From: Deltaproteobacteria bacterium | GTDB taxonomy: Bacteria > Myxococcota_A > UBA9160 > JAFDDA01 | Reading direction: 5' to 3' | Assembly: GCA_019311105.1 (NCBI GenBank) | Contig: JAFDDA010000007.1 | Span: 1-49,345, forward strand | DNA length: 49,345 bases | Shown here: one piece after another, positions 8,624 to 16,782 of the stretch | Layout of the letters: each line of letters opens with the position of its first letter | How positions within the stretch are numbered: the first letter of the stretch is position 1 | Made by a program: the position numbers and the translations under genes | Notes under the pieces: generated by a model | What the model was told of the DNA's origin: nothing | Database searches by the model: none | What the model saw: the letters and a program-made list of their open reading frames with translations, nothing else

Positions 8624-9421
8624 CTATTCGCCTCGGTAGACGGGCTTACGTTTCTCGGCGAAGGCCTTCGGGCCTTCGCGTGCATCCTTCGAACCAAAGA
8701 CCGGCCCACCGATCTCGAGTTCCTTCGCCAAGGCATCGGCCTCGGGGTAGCTCTCGTCGACCTCGCGCAGCATCCGCATCAGGGCTCGGATCGACAGGGG
8801 GCCATTCTCGCAGATCTCGGCGGCGATCTTCCGGGCTTCGTCGAGGGCCTGGCCCTTCGGCACGATGCGGCCGATGAGGCCGAAGTCGAGGGCCTCCTGC
8901 GCCGTCACGTGCCGACCCGTCAGGAGGATCTCCGCGGCCAGCGTGTAGGGGATTTGGCGCCGGAGCCGAACACTGCTGCCGCCGAGGGGGAAGAGGCCGC
9001 GCCGGGCCTCGGTGACACCGAATATCGCGTCCTCGGCGGCAACGCGGATGTCGGTGCCTTGCAGGATCTCCGTCCCACCGGCGACGGCAAAGCCCTCGAC
9101 CGCCGCGATGATCGGCTTCATCGGTCGGTTGTGACGCAGCAGCGCCTGCCAATGGAGATCGGGCACTTCGGCCCGGAGCGCCTGAAACGCCTCATCAGTC
9201 TGGCCGCCGCCCATCGCCTTCAGGTCGGCTCCGGCGCAGAAGACATCGCCGCGCCCGGTCAGGATCGCGACGCGGAGTTCGGGGTCATCGTCGAGTTCGC
9301 GCCAGGCGCGATACATGCCGGCCATCATCCCGCCGGAAAGCGCGTTCTTGGCTTCGGGCCGGTTCAACGTGACGACGAGCACGTGGCCTTCGCGCTCGAC
9401 GAGGCAGTGCTCCGCGATCAC
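8624..9421 (-). CDS. Enoyl-CoA hydratase/isomerase (crotonase) family protein
   Basis: This 265-residue protein has the crotonase fold: oxyanion-hole segments FCAGADLK (61-68) and VAGGTEI (113-119). Both glutamates used by classical enoyl-CoA hydratases appear to be kept, at residue 138 (GVTEARRG) and residue 164 (AAEILLTG). It therefore probably hydrates a trans-2-enoyl-CoA, although substrate range is open. The GTG start overlaps the stop of the truncated monooxygenase remnant by four bases (GTGA), an odd junction that may have been created by a deletion. The alcohol dehydrogenase gene follows 23 bases downstream. Confidence 0.9.
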   Translation of the reverse strand: MIAEHCLVEREGHVLVVTLNRPEAKNALSGGMMAGMYRAWRELDDDPELRVAILTGRGDVFCAGADLKAMGGGQTDEAFQALRAEVPDLHWQALLRHNRPMKPIIAAVEGFAVAGGTEILQGTDIRVAAEDAIFGVTEARRGLFPLGGSSVRLRRQIPYTLAAEILLTGRHVTAQEALDFGLIGRIVPKGQALDEARKIAAEICENGPLSIRALMRMLREVDESYPEADALAKELEIGGPVFGSKDAREGPKAFAEKRKPVYRGE

Positions 9422-9576
9422 GAAGACCCTCGCGTCTTCAAGTCGTCGGCCTTCTCGTAGATCGCGAAGTCATCGAGGCCTGCTTCCTGGAGCTTGATGG
9501 CGGCGAGCACCCCCGCCATCCCTGCGCCGATGATCTCGAAGCGGGGAGATTGACGGGTAGCGGTCGAGGGCGGCAT
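9418..9576 (-). pseudogene. Truncated N-terminus of a flavin-containing monooxygenase
   Basis: The 52-codon frame keeps only the FAD-binding start of a flavin monooxygenase: FEIIGAGMAGVLAAIKLQEA followed by GLDDFAIYEKADDL, as in Baeyer-Villiger-type enzymes such as the intact one at 41284-42756. The next expected motif (GGTWR) is absent: after KADDL come six unrelated residues (KTRGSS) and TGA, which overlaps the crotonase start. AGAGG still stands 9 bases before the ATG, so the stump may be translated and may couple to the crotonase. The simplest reading is an internal deletion that removed about 440 codons. A selenocysteine reading of the TGA was considered and rejected. Confidence 0.7.
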
Positions 9577-9700
9577 AAGCGTGATCCTCTGCGATAAGGG
9601 GCCCAGCGGCAACGGGGCCTAGCTTAACTGCGTCTCCGGCTCTTCGCGACGGCCACGTGCAGCCCCGCGAGCGGTAGAATCGCCGGACGAAGGGGAGCTC

Positions 9701-10846
9701 ATGTCCGACGACACGACGGCAACGAAGACGGGAGACGAGGCGGCGCTCGCCTACGCCGAGCTTTCCGAGGCGCTTGCCGAGATCGAAACCGGGTACATCA
9801 CCCCGGAGCGCGGCATGAACACGGCCGAGGAACGCGCTGCCGGCCGCTATCTCCTGGCCAACGCGCTGCAGCACGGCTTCCAGTGCTGGTTCGATGTCGA
9901 CCCCGCGCGGCCGATCTTCCAGCGCTGGCTGAGTTCGACGAAGAAGCTGCTGGGCGACAACCCCGACGCCGTCTACTACGGATGCGTTGCCGACCCGGCC
10001 GGGACGTACCGCATCCGCGGCAACACCCACGGTGCCTGCTACACCAGCTTCACCGTCGAAGCCGGCGCCGAGGAGGGGCACCTCTCGAAGGGCGCCGTCA
10101 CCACCTTGAACGACCGGGAGTTCGACATCGCCGCCGACGGCAGCTACGAGCTCATCGCGAGCGCCGCGCCGCAGCCGCGCAACTGGCTGAAGCTCGAACC
10201 GGGCGCCGGCTCCATCACGACGCGCCACTACTGGGAGTGGGAGCGAAGCGTCGCCGCGGACCCGACCTTCCACGTGCCCCTGTGGATCGAGCCCGTCGAC
10301 CCCCCCAGGCCGGCAGCCCCCATGGACGATGCCGCCATCGCCGCGGGCATCCGGCGCGTCATCAACTTCGTCCGCGGCGTGACGATCGGCTTTCCCGAGC
10401 TGCCACCCGAGATCATGCCCGCCTGGGTCTCGAACGAGATCAACGCGTTCGACAACTCCGACTACGACGAGAGCAACACCGAGATCGGCTACGCGGCCGT
10501 CGACAATGCCTACCTGCAGACCCGCTACGAACTGGGCCCCGACCAGGCACTCGTCATGCGAGGCCGCTTCCCACGCTGCTGCTTCGCCAACGTCGTCCTG
10601 TGGAACCGCTGCCTGCAGACACCGCCGTACCGCCACCGATGCGTGTCCCTGAACCGGAACCAGACCGTGTACGAACCCGACGGCAGCTTCCGCATGGTCG
10701 TCGCGCATCGTGACCCGGGCGTGCCGAACTGGCTCGACGCGGCGGGGCTATCCGCCGGGATGATCTTCTGGCGCTTCCTGCTACCCGACGAGCCGACCCC
10801 ACCGATCGAGGCCGAGGTCGTGGACGTCGGGTCGCTCGCCAACTGA
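9701..10846 (+). CDS. DUF1214 domain-containing protein
   Basis: This 381-residue protein has no signal peptide. Its C-terminal third has the DUF1214 pattern (DGSFRMVVAHRDPGVPNWLD, then GMIFWRFLLPD). The biochemical role of the family is unknown, though members are common near lipid and steroid degradation genes in actinobacteria and environmental proteobacteria. The ATG is preceded by GGGGAG at 6-7 bases. A TAGAAT hexamer at 9675-9680 is a fair -10 candidate. The gene is convergent with the GH16 gene, with only 12 bases between the stops, and divergent from the monooxygenase remnant. Confidence 0.85.
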   Translation: MSDDTTATKTGDEAALAYAELSEALAEIETGYITPERGMNTAEERAAGRYLLANALQHGFQCWFDVDPARPIFQRWLSSTKKLLGDNPDAVYYGCVADPAGTYRIRGNTHGACYTSFTVEAGAEEGHLSKGAVTTLNDREFDIAADGSYELIASAAPQPRNWLKLEPGAGSITTRHYWEWERSVAADPTFHVPLWIEPVDPPRPAAPMDDAAIAAGIRRVINFVRGVTIGFPELPPEIMPAWVSNEINAFDNSDYDESNTEIGYAAVDNAYLQTRYELGPDQALVMRGRFPRCCFANVVLWNRCLQTPPYRHRCVSLNRNQTVYEPDGSFRMVVAHRDPGVPNWLDAAGLSAGMIFWRFLLPDEPTPPIEAEVVDVGSLAN

Positions 10847-10858
10847 GCCAGCGCGCGG

Positions 10859-11749
10859 CTAGCGACGGAAGCGGAGTACGAGCCCGAACCCGGCTGCAAC
10901 AGCCAGAAGCGCGACACTCGGCTCGGGGGCCGCGTAGACGCGCACGTAGTCGACGGTCATGCGCGGTGTCGTCTCCGAACGCAACCCATAGCCTCCCGCC
11001 GGGATGCCGTTGATCAGGCTGTTCTCGACCTCCGAACTCAGGATCAAGAATTCGGCTCGGTGTGAGATCGGCCCGACCGAGGCGTCCCAGACGAGCATGC
11101 CGTCGTAGTAGAAGTGCAGAGTCGTCGGGGTCCACTCGAGCGCATAGGTGTGGAAGCCGTCGCCGATGCCGGGCATCGGGACGAGCGAGTTGCGGAACTT
11201 GTGTTCCGGGCCGTACCCGTCCCAGTGGAGGGCCCCGTGCCAGATGGGTAGGGTGGCGACGCTCGTGAACAGATCGTGTTCGACGATGTCCATCTCGACG
11301 CCCGCACGACCCGGGTCGCCCAGGAAGCTCCCCATGTCAGGCGATTGCAACCAGAAGGCCGACCACATACCCGGCGCGTCGTGGAAGTCGATGCGCGCCT
11401 CGAACCACCCGTAGGTCTGCTCGAAGCGACCCTGGGTCCCGACCATTCCGGTGTAGTGCACGCCCCCTTCGGTCCAGGTGTCGATGACGAGGTGGCCTTC
11501 ACCATCGAGCCGCACCGCCTCGGCCGTGTTCACGGCGTGGCGCCGCGGGCCAGGCAGGCGGTTCTCCCAGATCGTCTCGTCGAGCATGTCGCCATCGAAC
11601 TCGTCGCCGAGGGTCAAGACGTAGCCTGCCGGGACGGCGCCGGCGGGTGCCGACAGCAGCGCCAGGCAGGCGACCCCGGCCAGATGGAGAAAGAGACGTG
11701 GTATCACGAGAAGTAGGTGGGCGGGTCGGCCGTGCGGGTGGCGAGGCAA
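10859..11749 (-). CDS. Glycoside hydrolase family 16 protein with PEP-CTERM tail
   Basis: This secreted beta-glucanase-type hydrolase (about 296 residues) has the GH16 catalytic motif EMDIVE: nucleophile Glu152 and acid/base Glu157, with Asp154 between. A signal-like hydrophobic stretch ending in APAGA lies near residue 35. The last 23 residues form a PEP-CTERM sorting tail: PEPS, a hydrophobic span (VALLAVAAGFGLVL) and the basic end RFRR. PEP-CTERM proteins are processed by an exosortase and sent to the cell surface or matrix, so the enzyme may act on exopolysaccharide (inference). The start is uncertain: TTG at 11749, or GTG at 11707, which gives a shorter, more typical signal peptide. Neither has a clear ribosome site. 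Confidence 0.85.
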   Translation of the reverse strand: MPRHPHGRPAHLLLVIPRLFLHLAGVACLALLSAPAGAVPAGYVLTLGDEFDGDMLDETIWENRLPGPRRHAVNTAEAVRLDGEGHLVIDTWTEGGVHYTGMVGTQGRFEQTYGWFEARIDFHDAPGMWSAFWLQSPDMGSFLGDPGRAGVEMDIVEHDLFTSVATLPIWHGALHWDGYGPEHKFRNSLVPMPGIGDGFHTYALEWTPTTLHFYYDGMLVWDASVGPISHRAEFLILSSEVENSLINGIPAGGYGLRSETTPRMTVDYVRVYAAPEPSVALLAVAAGFGLVLRFRR

Positions 11750-11985
11750 ATCGCCAAAGAGCCGGCATTTTCGGGCGAATCAGGCGGCTCGGTGGCCGAC
11801 GTGGTTGAATGGCCCACCTGCAGCCGCGACCTGCCCGCGGGCTGGCCAGCACGAGGCGGCGCGCCCTGGGCCGACGGCGCAACCCGGGTCCCGACTCTCC
11901 CGACCCGAGCACGCGCGCCTGGCTGCGCAGCCGATTCGACATGGATTGGTAGACTCGGGCCGCGCCCATCCAACCCGGGAGATTC

Positions 11986-12432
11986 ATGCACGCGAAAACA
12001 GCTCTGCTGCTCTCCAGCATCGCAGCGCTGACCTTCAGCTGTGGCGGGCCCTTCCTCGTCTTGCCGGGGGGCGCCCTCAACGGAACGCCGGCCGCCGCCC
12101 CGGGCAACTGGGCCTTCACTCGCGACGTCAGCACCGTCCAGCTCGAATCGAACCCGGCCGACCCGTACTCGGTGAACATCTGGGCCGTCGGGATGGACGC
12201 AGCAATCTATGTCCACGCCGGCGCGAGCCGATCCACCTGGGTCGAGAACATGGAGGCCGACGCGAACGTTCGCCTTCAGGTGGAGAGCACGGTCTATGAC
12301 CTTCGGGCCGAGCGCGTCGAGGCTCAGGAAGAGTTCGATCGGTTCAGTGCTGCGTACGAAGAGAAGTACGGCTCGCCCCCGCGCAACCCGAACGTCGACG
12401 AGGCCTACCTGTTCCGCCTGGGCCCCCGCTAG
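11986..12432 (+). CDS. Small lipoprotein, possible split-barrel (nitroreductase-like) domain
   Basis: The 148-residue product starts with a lipoprotein signal ending in TFSC (Cys19). The mature part (VNIWAVGMDAAIYVHAG, then NVRLQVESTVYDLRAERV) resembles the split-beta-barrel of pyridoxamine-phosphate-oxidase/F420-type proteins by its strand pattern. This is my reading and not firm. No cofactor-binding residues can be assigned. GGGAGA sits 4 bases before the ATG, and a TAGACT hexamer at 11950-11955 could be the -10 box. Its stop TAG shares the palindrome CTAG with the stop of the convergent RND exporter gene. Confidence 0.7.
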   Translation: MHAKTALLLSSIAALTFSCGGPFLVLPGGALNGTPAAAPGNWAFTRDVSTVQLESNPADPYSVNIWAVGMDAAIYVHAGASRSTWVENMEADANVRLQVESTVYDLRAERVEAQEEFDRFSAAYEEKYGSPPRNPNVDEAYLFRLGPR

Positions 12433-15095
12433 CCCTCTCTTCGCGCGGCGACGCGCTGCTTCCGCAACTCGATCAGCGCTGGCAAGACGACGAGGTTGCA
12501 GAGGACGATCATCAGCATCCCGATGCTCAGGGCGATGCCGAGCCCCGACATCCCTCGGTGCGACGAGAAACCGAGCGTGCCGAAGCTCATGGCCGTGGTG
12601 AGAGCGCTGAAGAATACGGCTCGCGCGGTGGTCGTCTCGAGCAGGGACTCCTGGGCCAGGACGGGGTGCTGAACGCGATGGACGAGGTGGATGCCGCTGT
12701 CCACTCCAATGCCGAGCAACAACGGCACGACCAGCACGTTCATCAGATTGAGCGGCATGTCCAGAGCCGCCATCACACCGATCGTCCCCACCGCGGTCAT
12801 CACCAAGGGCGTCAGCACCAGAACGACCGGCACGACGGCCCGCCACAAGAAAAAGAGCGAGCACACGATCAACATCAACGAGAGGGCGATCGCTTGCCGG
12901 AACGAGCTCCGCGTCGCACGGCCGAGGGCGATCACGTTCACCGAGATGCCGCTCGCGGTCGGGACCACGGCCGTCACGTCGTCCGCGAAACCACGGAACG
13001 CCTCGGTGGTCGAAAGCACTTCGGCCGGGAAGATCTGGACCCGGGCGCGCCCATCTTCGGCAATCATCCGCTCCTTCAACGACTCGGGTAGCCGTTCGAG
13101 CGTGATCTCTTCGACCTCGGTGGCGCGGCGCAGCCGATCGAACAGCTCGGGGACCCCGGAAAGAAGGATCGATTCGAGCTTCACGAGGGCATCGGCCGCA
13201 TGGGCCGGGTCGGCGTCGACGCGCTCGAGAAACTCGCTCAAGCGGTCGGCGAGTAGACGCATGCTGCGGCCCATGCTGGAGTCGCGCTCCGGAGACGCGC
13301 TCCGCAAGTAGTCTCGGAAGGTACGCAGGGCAGCCACCTGGGCCTCGGTGGTTCGGGGGGACGCATCGACCAGCGAGCCGGGCGGCGTGTCCAGCAGGAA
13401 GCCGAGGTCTGCGAGGATGTCGAGCTTGTCCTCCTGATCCTCCGGCACGTAGTCACGGAGATGGATCGCCTTCGAGACTACGTCGAGGGCCTCGAGTTCT
13501 TGCGCCATCTCTTCCGCGGCGTCGAGGTCGGCGGCGATGGCGTTGATCGGCCAGGGCGAGCGCTCGCCCGACTCCTCGACCAACTCCTCGAATATCTGGA
13601 CGCTCACGGTCTCTGGGTCGCGAATATTCAAGATGTTGTCGTCGAAGCGAACCTCCGTGGCCGCGACGGCCGCAAGCGCGAATGCGGAGAACGCCACACC
13701 CGCCACGACACGCGGGTGGTGAGCAAGGCCCCGGCGGAAGCCCCCATCGAGCCGAAAGCGCGGCGGTGGAGCCGTCTTGCCCTCGATCCGAAGCCAGCCG
13801 GCGAGCAGCGCCGGGAAGAGCGTCACCGTGACGAAGAGATTGATGATCATCCCCGACCCGGAGATCAGCCCGAGCTCTGCGATCGCGAGGTTGTCGGTGG
13901 GGATGAAGACGAAGAAGCCCATGCTCGTCGTGAGCGTACAGAGCAGGAAGGAGTTCCCGACGGCCGCGATCGACTCTTCCATCGCGGCTTCGGCGGTGAT
14001 GCCGCGACTGATCGCACTGGCGTAGGCCATGCCGAGGTGGATGGTGAAGTCGACCCCGAGGCCGACGAAGAAGATCGCGAAGGTCAGGGAGGCCAGGCTC
14101 AGGTCGCCGACGGCGAACGCCGCGAAGGCCGTGGTCCACAGCAAGCCGCAGACCAGCGTGATGAGAGCGGCAATCACCATGCGGACGGACGACAGCGCTC
14201 GGTAGAGGACGAAGAGCACGAGGCCGAGGAAGAGGAACGTCCCGGTCACGATGTCGAGGATGACGCCCTGCATCTCTTCGTGGTTCAAGGCCGGATGGCC
14301 GGTGATGCGGACCTGCACGCCGCGTTCGGCGACGAGCCCCAGCTCTTCGGTGACGCGGTGCACTTCGAGCATGGGTCGCTCGGCGGGGAAGACCGCGGCG
14401 AAGTCGAGGACCGGCTCGACGATCAGCGTGTAACGGGTCTGCGCATCGACGGGCGTGCCCTCGAGGGTCAGATCTTCCCAGGATATGGCGAGGGGATACT
14501 CCGAATAGACGGTGACCGTGGCGTCGCTGAAGCGATCGAGCACACGGCCCCACTCGTCGGGCGAGTCGAGAGCGCCGCCGGTCGCATCGAGCCCCTCTTC
14601 GATGAGCGACACCAGGTTGGCCAGACTCGGCTCGCGCTCGAGGGAGGCGAGCAGCGGTTGGATGGTGACGATCTGTTCGCTGAAGAGTTCGAGGTCGTCG
14701 AGTGGCTGGTAGAGCAGGCCGTGCTGCTCGAAGAAGTCGCCCGCGCCGGGGAGGTGCACGTCGTGAAAGAACGTCGGGCGTGTGCGCAGGGCGTCGGCCA
14801 GGGTCGTGGCGGCCTTTCGTGCCACCTCGGGCGTTTCGCCGTCGACCACGACGACCAGGACGTTCTCGAAGCTCGGGAAGACCTCCTCGAAGGCCTCGAA
14901 GTGGATCCGTGTCGGCATGTCCTTGGGCATCATCCGCGGGTTGTCGGAGTTCACGCCTAGATTCTGGAAGGCATACCCGGCGCAGAGGAGTGTGATGCCC
15001 AGGCAAGCAAGGGTCGCCGCCTGGGCGTGACGCTGGACGCCGCGCACCCAGGGTGCCAACCAGGCTCGCTGTGAGTTCTCGGTGCCTTCGGACAT
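12429..15095 (-). CDS. hpnN: HpnN-like RND/MMPL lipid exporter
   Basis: This 888-residue inner-membrane transporter has the duplicated RND layout: one helix near residues 28-50, a long periplasmic loop, five clustered helices (about 275-450), a second loop, and a final helix cluster (about 720-875). The first loop contains the HpnN-type segment FFEQHGLLYQPLDDLELF followed by a PLLASLEREPSL motif, as in hopanoid-biosynthesis-associated RND exporters that move hopanoids to the outer membrane. No other hopanoid gene is in the window, so lipid substrate is inferred. The GLGVDFTIHLG and GIGVDSGIHLVH segments match the proton-relay helices of the MMPL superfamily. No Shine-Dalgarno is seen; TAGACT lies 10 bases before the ATG. 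Confidence 0.85.
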   Translation of the reverse strand: MSEGTENSQRAWLAPWVRGVQRHAQAATLACLGITLLCAGYAFQNLGVNSDNPRMMPKDMPTRIHFEAFEEVFPSFENVLVVVVDGETPEVARKAATTLADALRTRPTFFHDVHLPGAGDFFEQHGLLYQPLDDLELFSEQIVTIQPLLASLEREPSLANLVSLIEEGLDATGGALDSPDEWGRVLDRFSDATVTVYSEYPLAISWEDLTLEGTPVDAQTRYTLIVEPVLDFAAVFPAERPMLEVHRVTEELGLVAERGVQVRITGHPALNHEEMQGVILDIVTGTFLFLGLVLFVLYRALSSVRMVIAALITLVCGLLWTTAFAAFAVGDLSLASLTFAIFFVGLGVDFTIHLGMAYASAISRGITAEAAMEESIAAVGNSFLLCTLTTSMGFFVFIPTDNLAIAELGLISGSGMIINLFVTVTLFPALLAGWLRIEGKTAPPPRFRLDGGFRRGLAHHPRVVAGVAFSAFALAAVAATEVRFDDNILNIRDPETVSVQIFEELVEESGERSPWPINAIAADLDAAEEMAQELEALDVVSKAIHLRDYVPEDQEDKLDILADLGFLLDTPPGSLVDASPRTTEAQVAALRTFRDYLRSASPERDSSMGRSMRLLADRLSEFLERVDADPAHAADALVKLESILLSGVPELFDRLRRATEVEEITLERLPESLKERMIAEDGRARVQIFPAEVLSTTEAFRGFADDVTAVVPTASGISVNVIALGRATRSSFRQAIALSLMLIVCSLFFLWRAVVPVVLVLTPLVMTAVGTIGVMAALDMPLNLMNVLVVPLLLGIGVDSGIHLVHRVQHPVLAQESLLETTTARAVFFSALTTAMSFGTLGFSSHRGMSGLGIALSIGMLMIVLCNLVVLPALIELRKQRVAARREG

Positions 15096-15105
15096 GGAGC
15101 GCCGG

Positions 15106-15111
15106 AGTCTA
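15106..15111 (-). promoter_or_regulatory. Candidate -10 box (TAGACT) for the HpnN-like gene
   Basis: TAGACT ends 10 bases before the ATG at 15095 and no ribosome site lies between. If used, the mRNA would start within a few bases of the start codon. No clear -35 box is visible. Confidence 0.35.
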
Positions 15112-15131
15112 GCGACCTGCTCCGCGAGCGG

Positions 15132-15149
15132 GCCGGCCTTTGGCCCGGC
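15132..15149 (-). terminator. GC-rich hairpin after the SDR gene
   Basis: Arms GCCGGCC and GGCCCGGC enclose TTT, with one bulged base, and touch the SDR stop codon. There is no T tract, so termination is uncertain. It could separate the SDR gene from the exporter gene. Confidence 0.3.
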
Positions 15150-15946
15150 TAGGCGAGCCGACCGGGGACGAAGGGATGGCTGCTCGACAGGCCGCCATCC
15201 ACGGCGATCGCCTGGCCGTTGACGTAGGAAGCCTCGTCACTAGCCAGAAACAGGGCCATGTTCGCGATCTCCGCGGGCTCGCCGGCGCGCCGCAGCGGAT
15301 TCAGCTGGCCGATCTTGTGGGTCTTGCCCGCGGCCCGCGCCATCTCGAACATGGGCCGCGTCATGCCGGTTTCGATCAGGCCCGGGCAGATCGCATTCAC
15401 CCGCACACCCGTCCCGACCAGCTGGTTCGCGGCGGTCTGGACGAGGCTCACGACGCCGGCCTTGCTGGCGCTGTAGGCGGTCGGCCCGGCGCCCGAGCGC
15501 AGCCCGGCCACCGATGCGGTGCAGAGGATCGAGCCCCCGCCGGCTTCGCGCATCACCTTCGAGGCGTACTTGATCGCGAGAAAGGGGCCTATCAGGTTCA
15601 CGTCGAGGACGCGCCGCCAGTCCTCGACGGTCGTATCGAAGAGCGCGACGGGCTGGCCCACAATGCCCGCGTTCGCGTAGACGACCTCGAGGCCACCGAA
15701 CTCCCTGACGCAGGTCTCCACGAGGCCCGCCACCGCAGCTTCCTCAGAGACGTCGGCCACGACGCCGCGTGCCCGACCGCCGGCCTTCTCGATCTGCTCG
15801 ATCGTCTCAGCGAGCCCGTCCTCGGCGACATCCGACACCAGCACGGCAGCGCCTTCCTGGGCAAAGAGCCGCGCACTCGCGCGCCCGATGCCGCTGCCGG
15901 CGCCCGTCACGACCGCCCGTTTTCCTTCGAGTCTCGATCCAGGCAT
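15149..15946 (-). CDS. Short-chain dehydrogenase/reductase (SDR)
   Basis: This 265-residue classical SDR oxidises or reduces an alcohol/ketone with NAD(P)(H). It has the nucleotide motif TGAGSGIG near residue 15, the NAG triplet (YANAGIVG), the catalytic serine in CTASVAG, and YSASKAG with the Tyr-x-x-x-Lys pair. VDGG is near the end. An acidic residue follows the second strand (VSDVAED), which favours NAD over NADP. The ATG at 15946 fits the family; the frame continues upstream to 15994 without similarity. It lies 56 bases after the Coq4-like gene and 53 bases before the exporter gene, so it may be in one operon with both. Confidence 0.9.
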   Translation of the reverse strand: MPGSRLEGKRAVVTGAGSGIGRASARLFAQEGAAVLVSDVAEDGLAETIEQIEKAGGRARGVVADVSEEAAVAGLVETCVREFGGLEVVYANAGIVGQPVALFDTTVEDWRRVLDVNLIGPFLAIKYASKVMREAGGGSILCTASVAGLRSGAGPTAYSASKAGVVSLVQTAANQLVGTGVRVNAICPGLIETGMTRPMFEMARAAGKTHKIGQLNPLRRAGEPAEIANMALFLASDEASYVNGQAIAVDGGLSSSHPFVPGRLA

Positions 15947-16002
15947 TTCTTGGGGTACTCCCGAGGCTCCCGGCCGTCGTTCAACGCGGCCCACTCGCGG
16001 CG

Positions 16003-16782
16003 TCAGACGAGTTCGACGTTCCGCTCGACATGGAGCAGTGTCGCGCCAGGCTGCGGAATCCCGCGCGTGTGGACCTCTGCAACCGAGCGCATGCCGATCA
16101 CGTGCCGCGCATCAGCGAGCGGCGTCGCCAGGATCCCCTCGTAGTCCACGCAGGCAAGCGACGGGGTCTGGCGCCCGTGGCGATAAGCATCCCGCACATA
16201 GCGCCCCCAGGCCAGCGGGCGGGTCGGGTAGAGCGCGAACAGATAGGGCAGCAGCAGCCGCAACGGCAGCAGCGGGATCTGGCCGGCCGTGAATGCGATG
16301 ACCCCGATCTCGCCCGTTATGTCGCGGTCGTAGCCAGCGACCACATGAAAGATGTCGTGGCTGTTGGCCATCCGTCGCACATACCAGAGTTGGTCCTCGC
16401 TCCAGCCAAACCGCTCCGCCTTCTCTTCGAGGCCTGCTGCATCGAGGAAGTAGTCTGCTGCACCCATGCCCTCGCCACCGAGGTAGTCAAGATAGACGCG
16501 ACCGACACTCCCGGGCGGCATCTCGGCCAGGGCAGCATGGTCGCAGAGCAATGCGTTCAGGTCGGGGCGCGGACGCTGGCTCAGCAGGCGGGCACCGACC
16601 GGGTCGGCAGCGAACCGATCGAACTCACGCTGCACCGTCGGGCCGGCCAGCGAGAACATCGCCTCGAAGCTGTTGGCCAGATCACTCGGCGTCGTGATGA
16701 AACGCCAAAGGCTCCGCAGGCCGCGCCGCCAATGGCGGCGAAGCCGGGGCGCGGGGTCAGCGGGAAGGGTTGCTTGCACCAT
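16003..16782 (-). CDS. Coq4-like protein
   Basis: This 259-residue protein matches the Coq4 family. It carries the metal-binding motif HDxxH-x11-E exactly: His142, Asp143, His146 and Glu158, in the stretch [17 protein letters not shown]. Eukaryotic COQ4 supports ubiquinone assembly and has been linked to removal and replacement of the C1 group of the ring; bacterial relatives often occur in other operons with unknown substrates. Its start lies inside the end of the PhyH-type dioxygenase gene (26-base overlap), with GGGAGAG upstream of the ATG. The two proteins may therefore act on the same lipid or quinone (inference). Confidence 0.82.
   Translation of the reverse strand: MVQATLPADPAPRLRRHWRRGLRSLWRFITTPSDLANSFEAMFSLAGPTVQREFDRFAADPVGARLLSQRPRPDLNALLCDHAALAEMPPGSVGRVYLDYLGGEGMGAADYFLDAAGLEEKAERFGWSEDQLWYVRRMANSHDIFHVVAGYDRDITGEIGVIAFTAGQIPLLPLRLLLPYLFALYPTRPLAWGRYVRDAYRHGRQTPSLACVDYEGILATPLADARHVIGMRSVAEVHTRGIPQPGATLLHVERNVELV

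Noticed and set aside
9418-9420. TGA at the end of the monooxygenase stump as a selenocysteine codon
   Set aside because: The family has no cysteine there, the downstream frame does not continue the family, and no stem-loop follows at the required distance.
9470-10708. A 412-codon minus-strand frame opposite the DUF1214 gene
   Set aside because: The DUF1214 frame has a ribosome site and a conserved C-terminal pattern; the opposite frame has none.
13461-14960. A 499-codon plus-strand frame opposite the exporter gene
   Set aside because: Shadow with long Glu/Asp/Arg runs, no recognisable domain.
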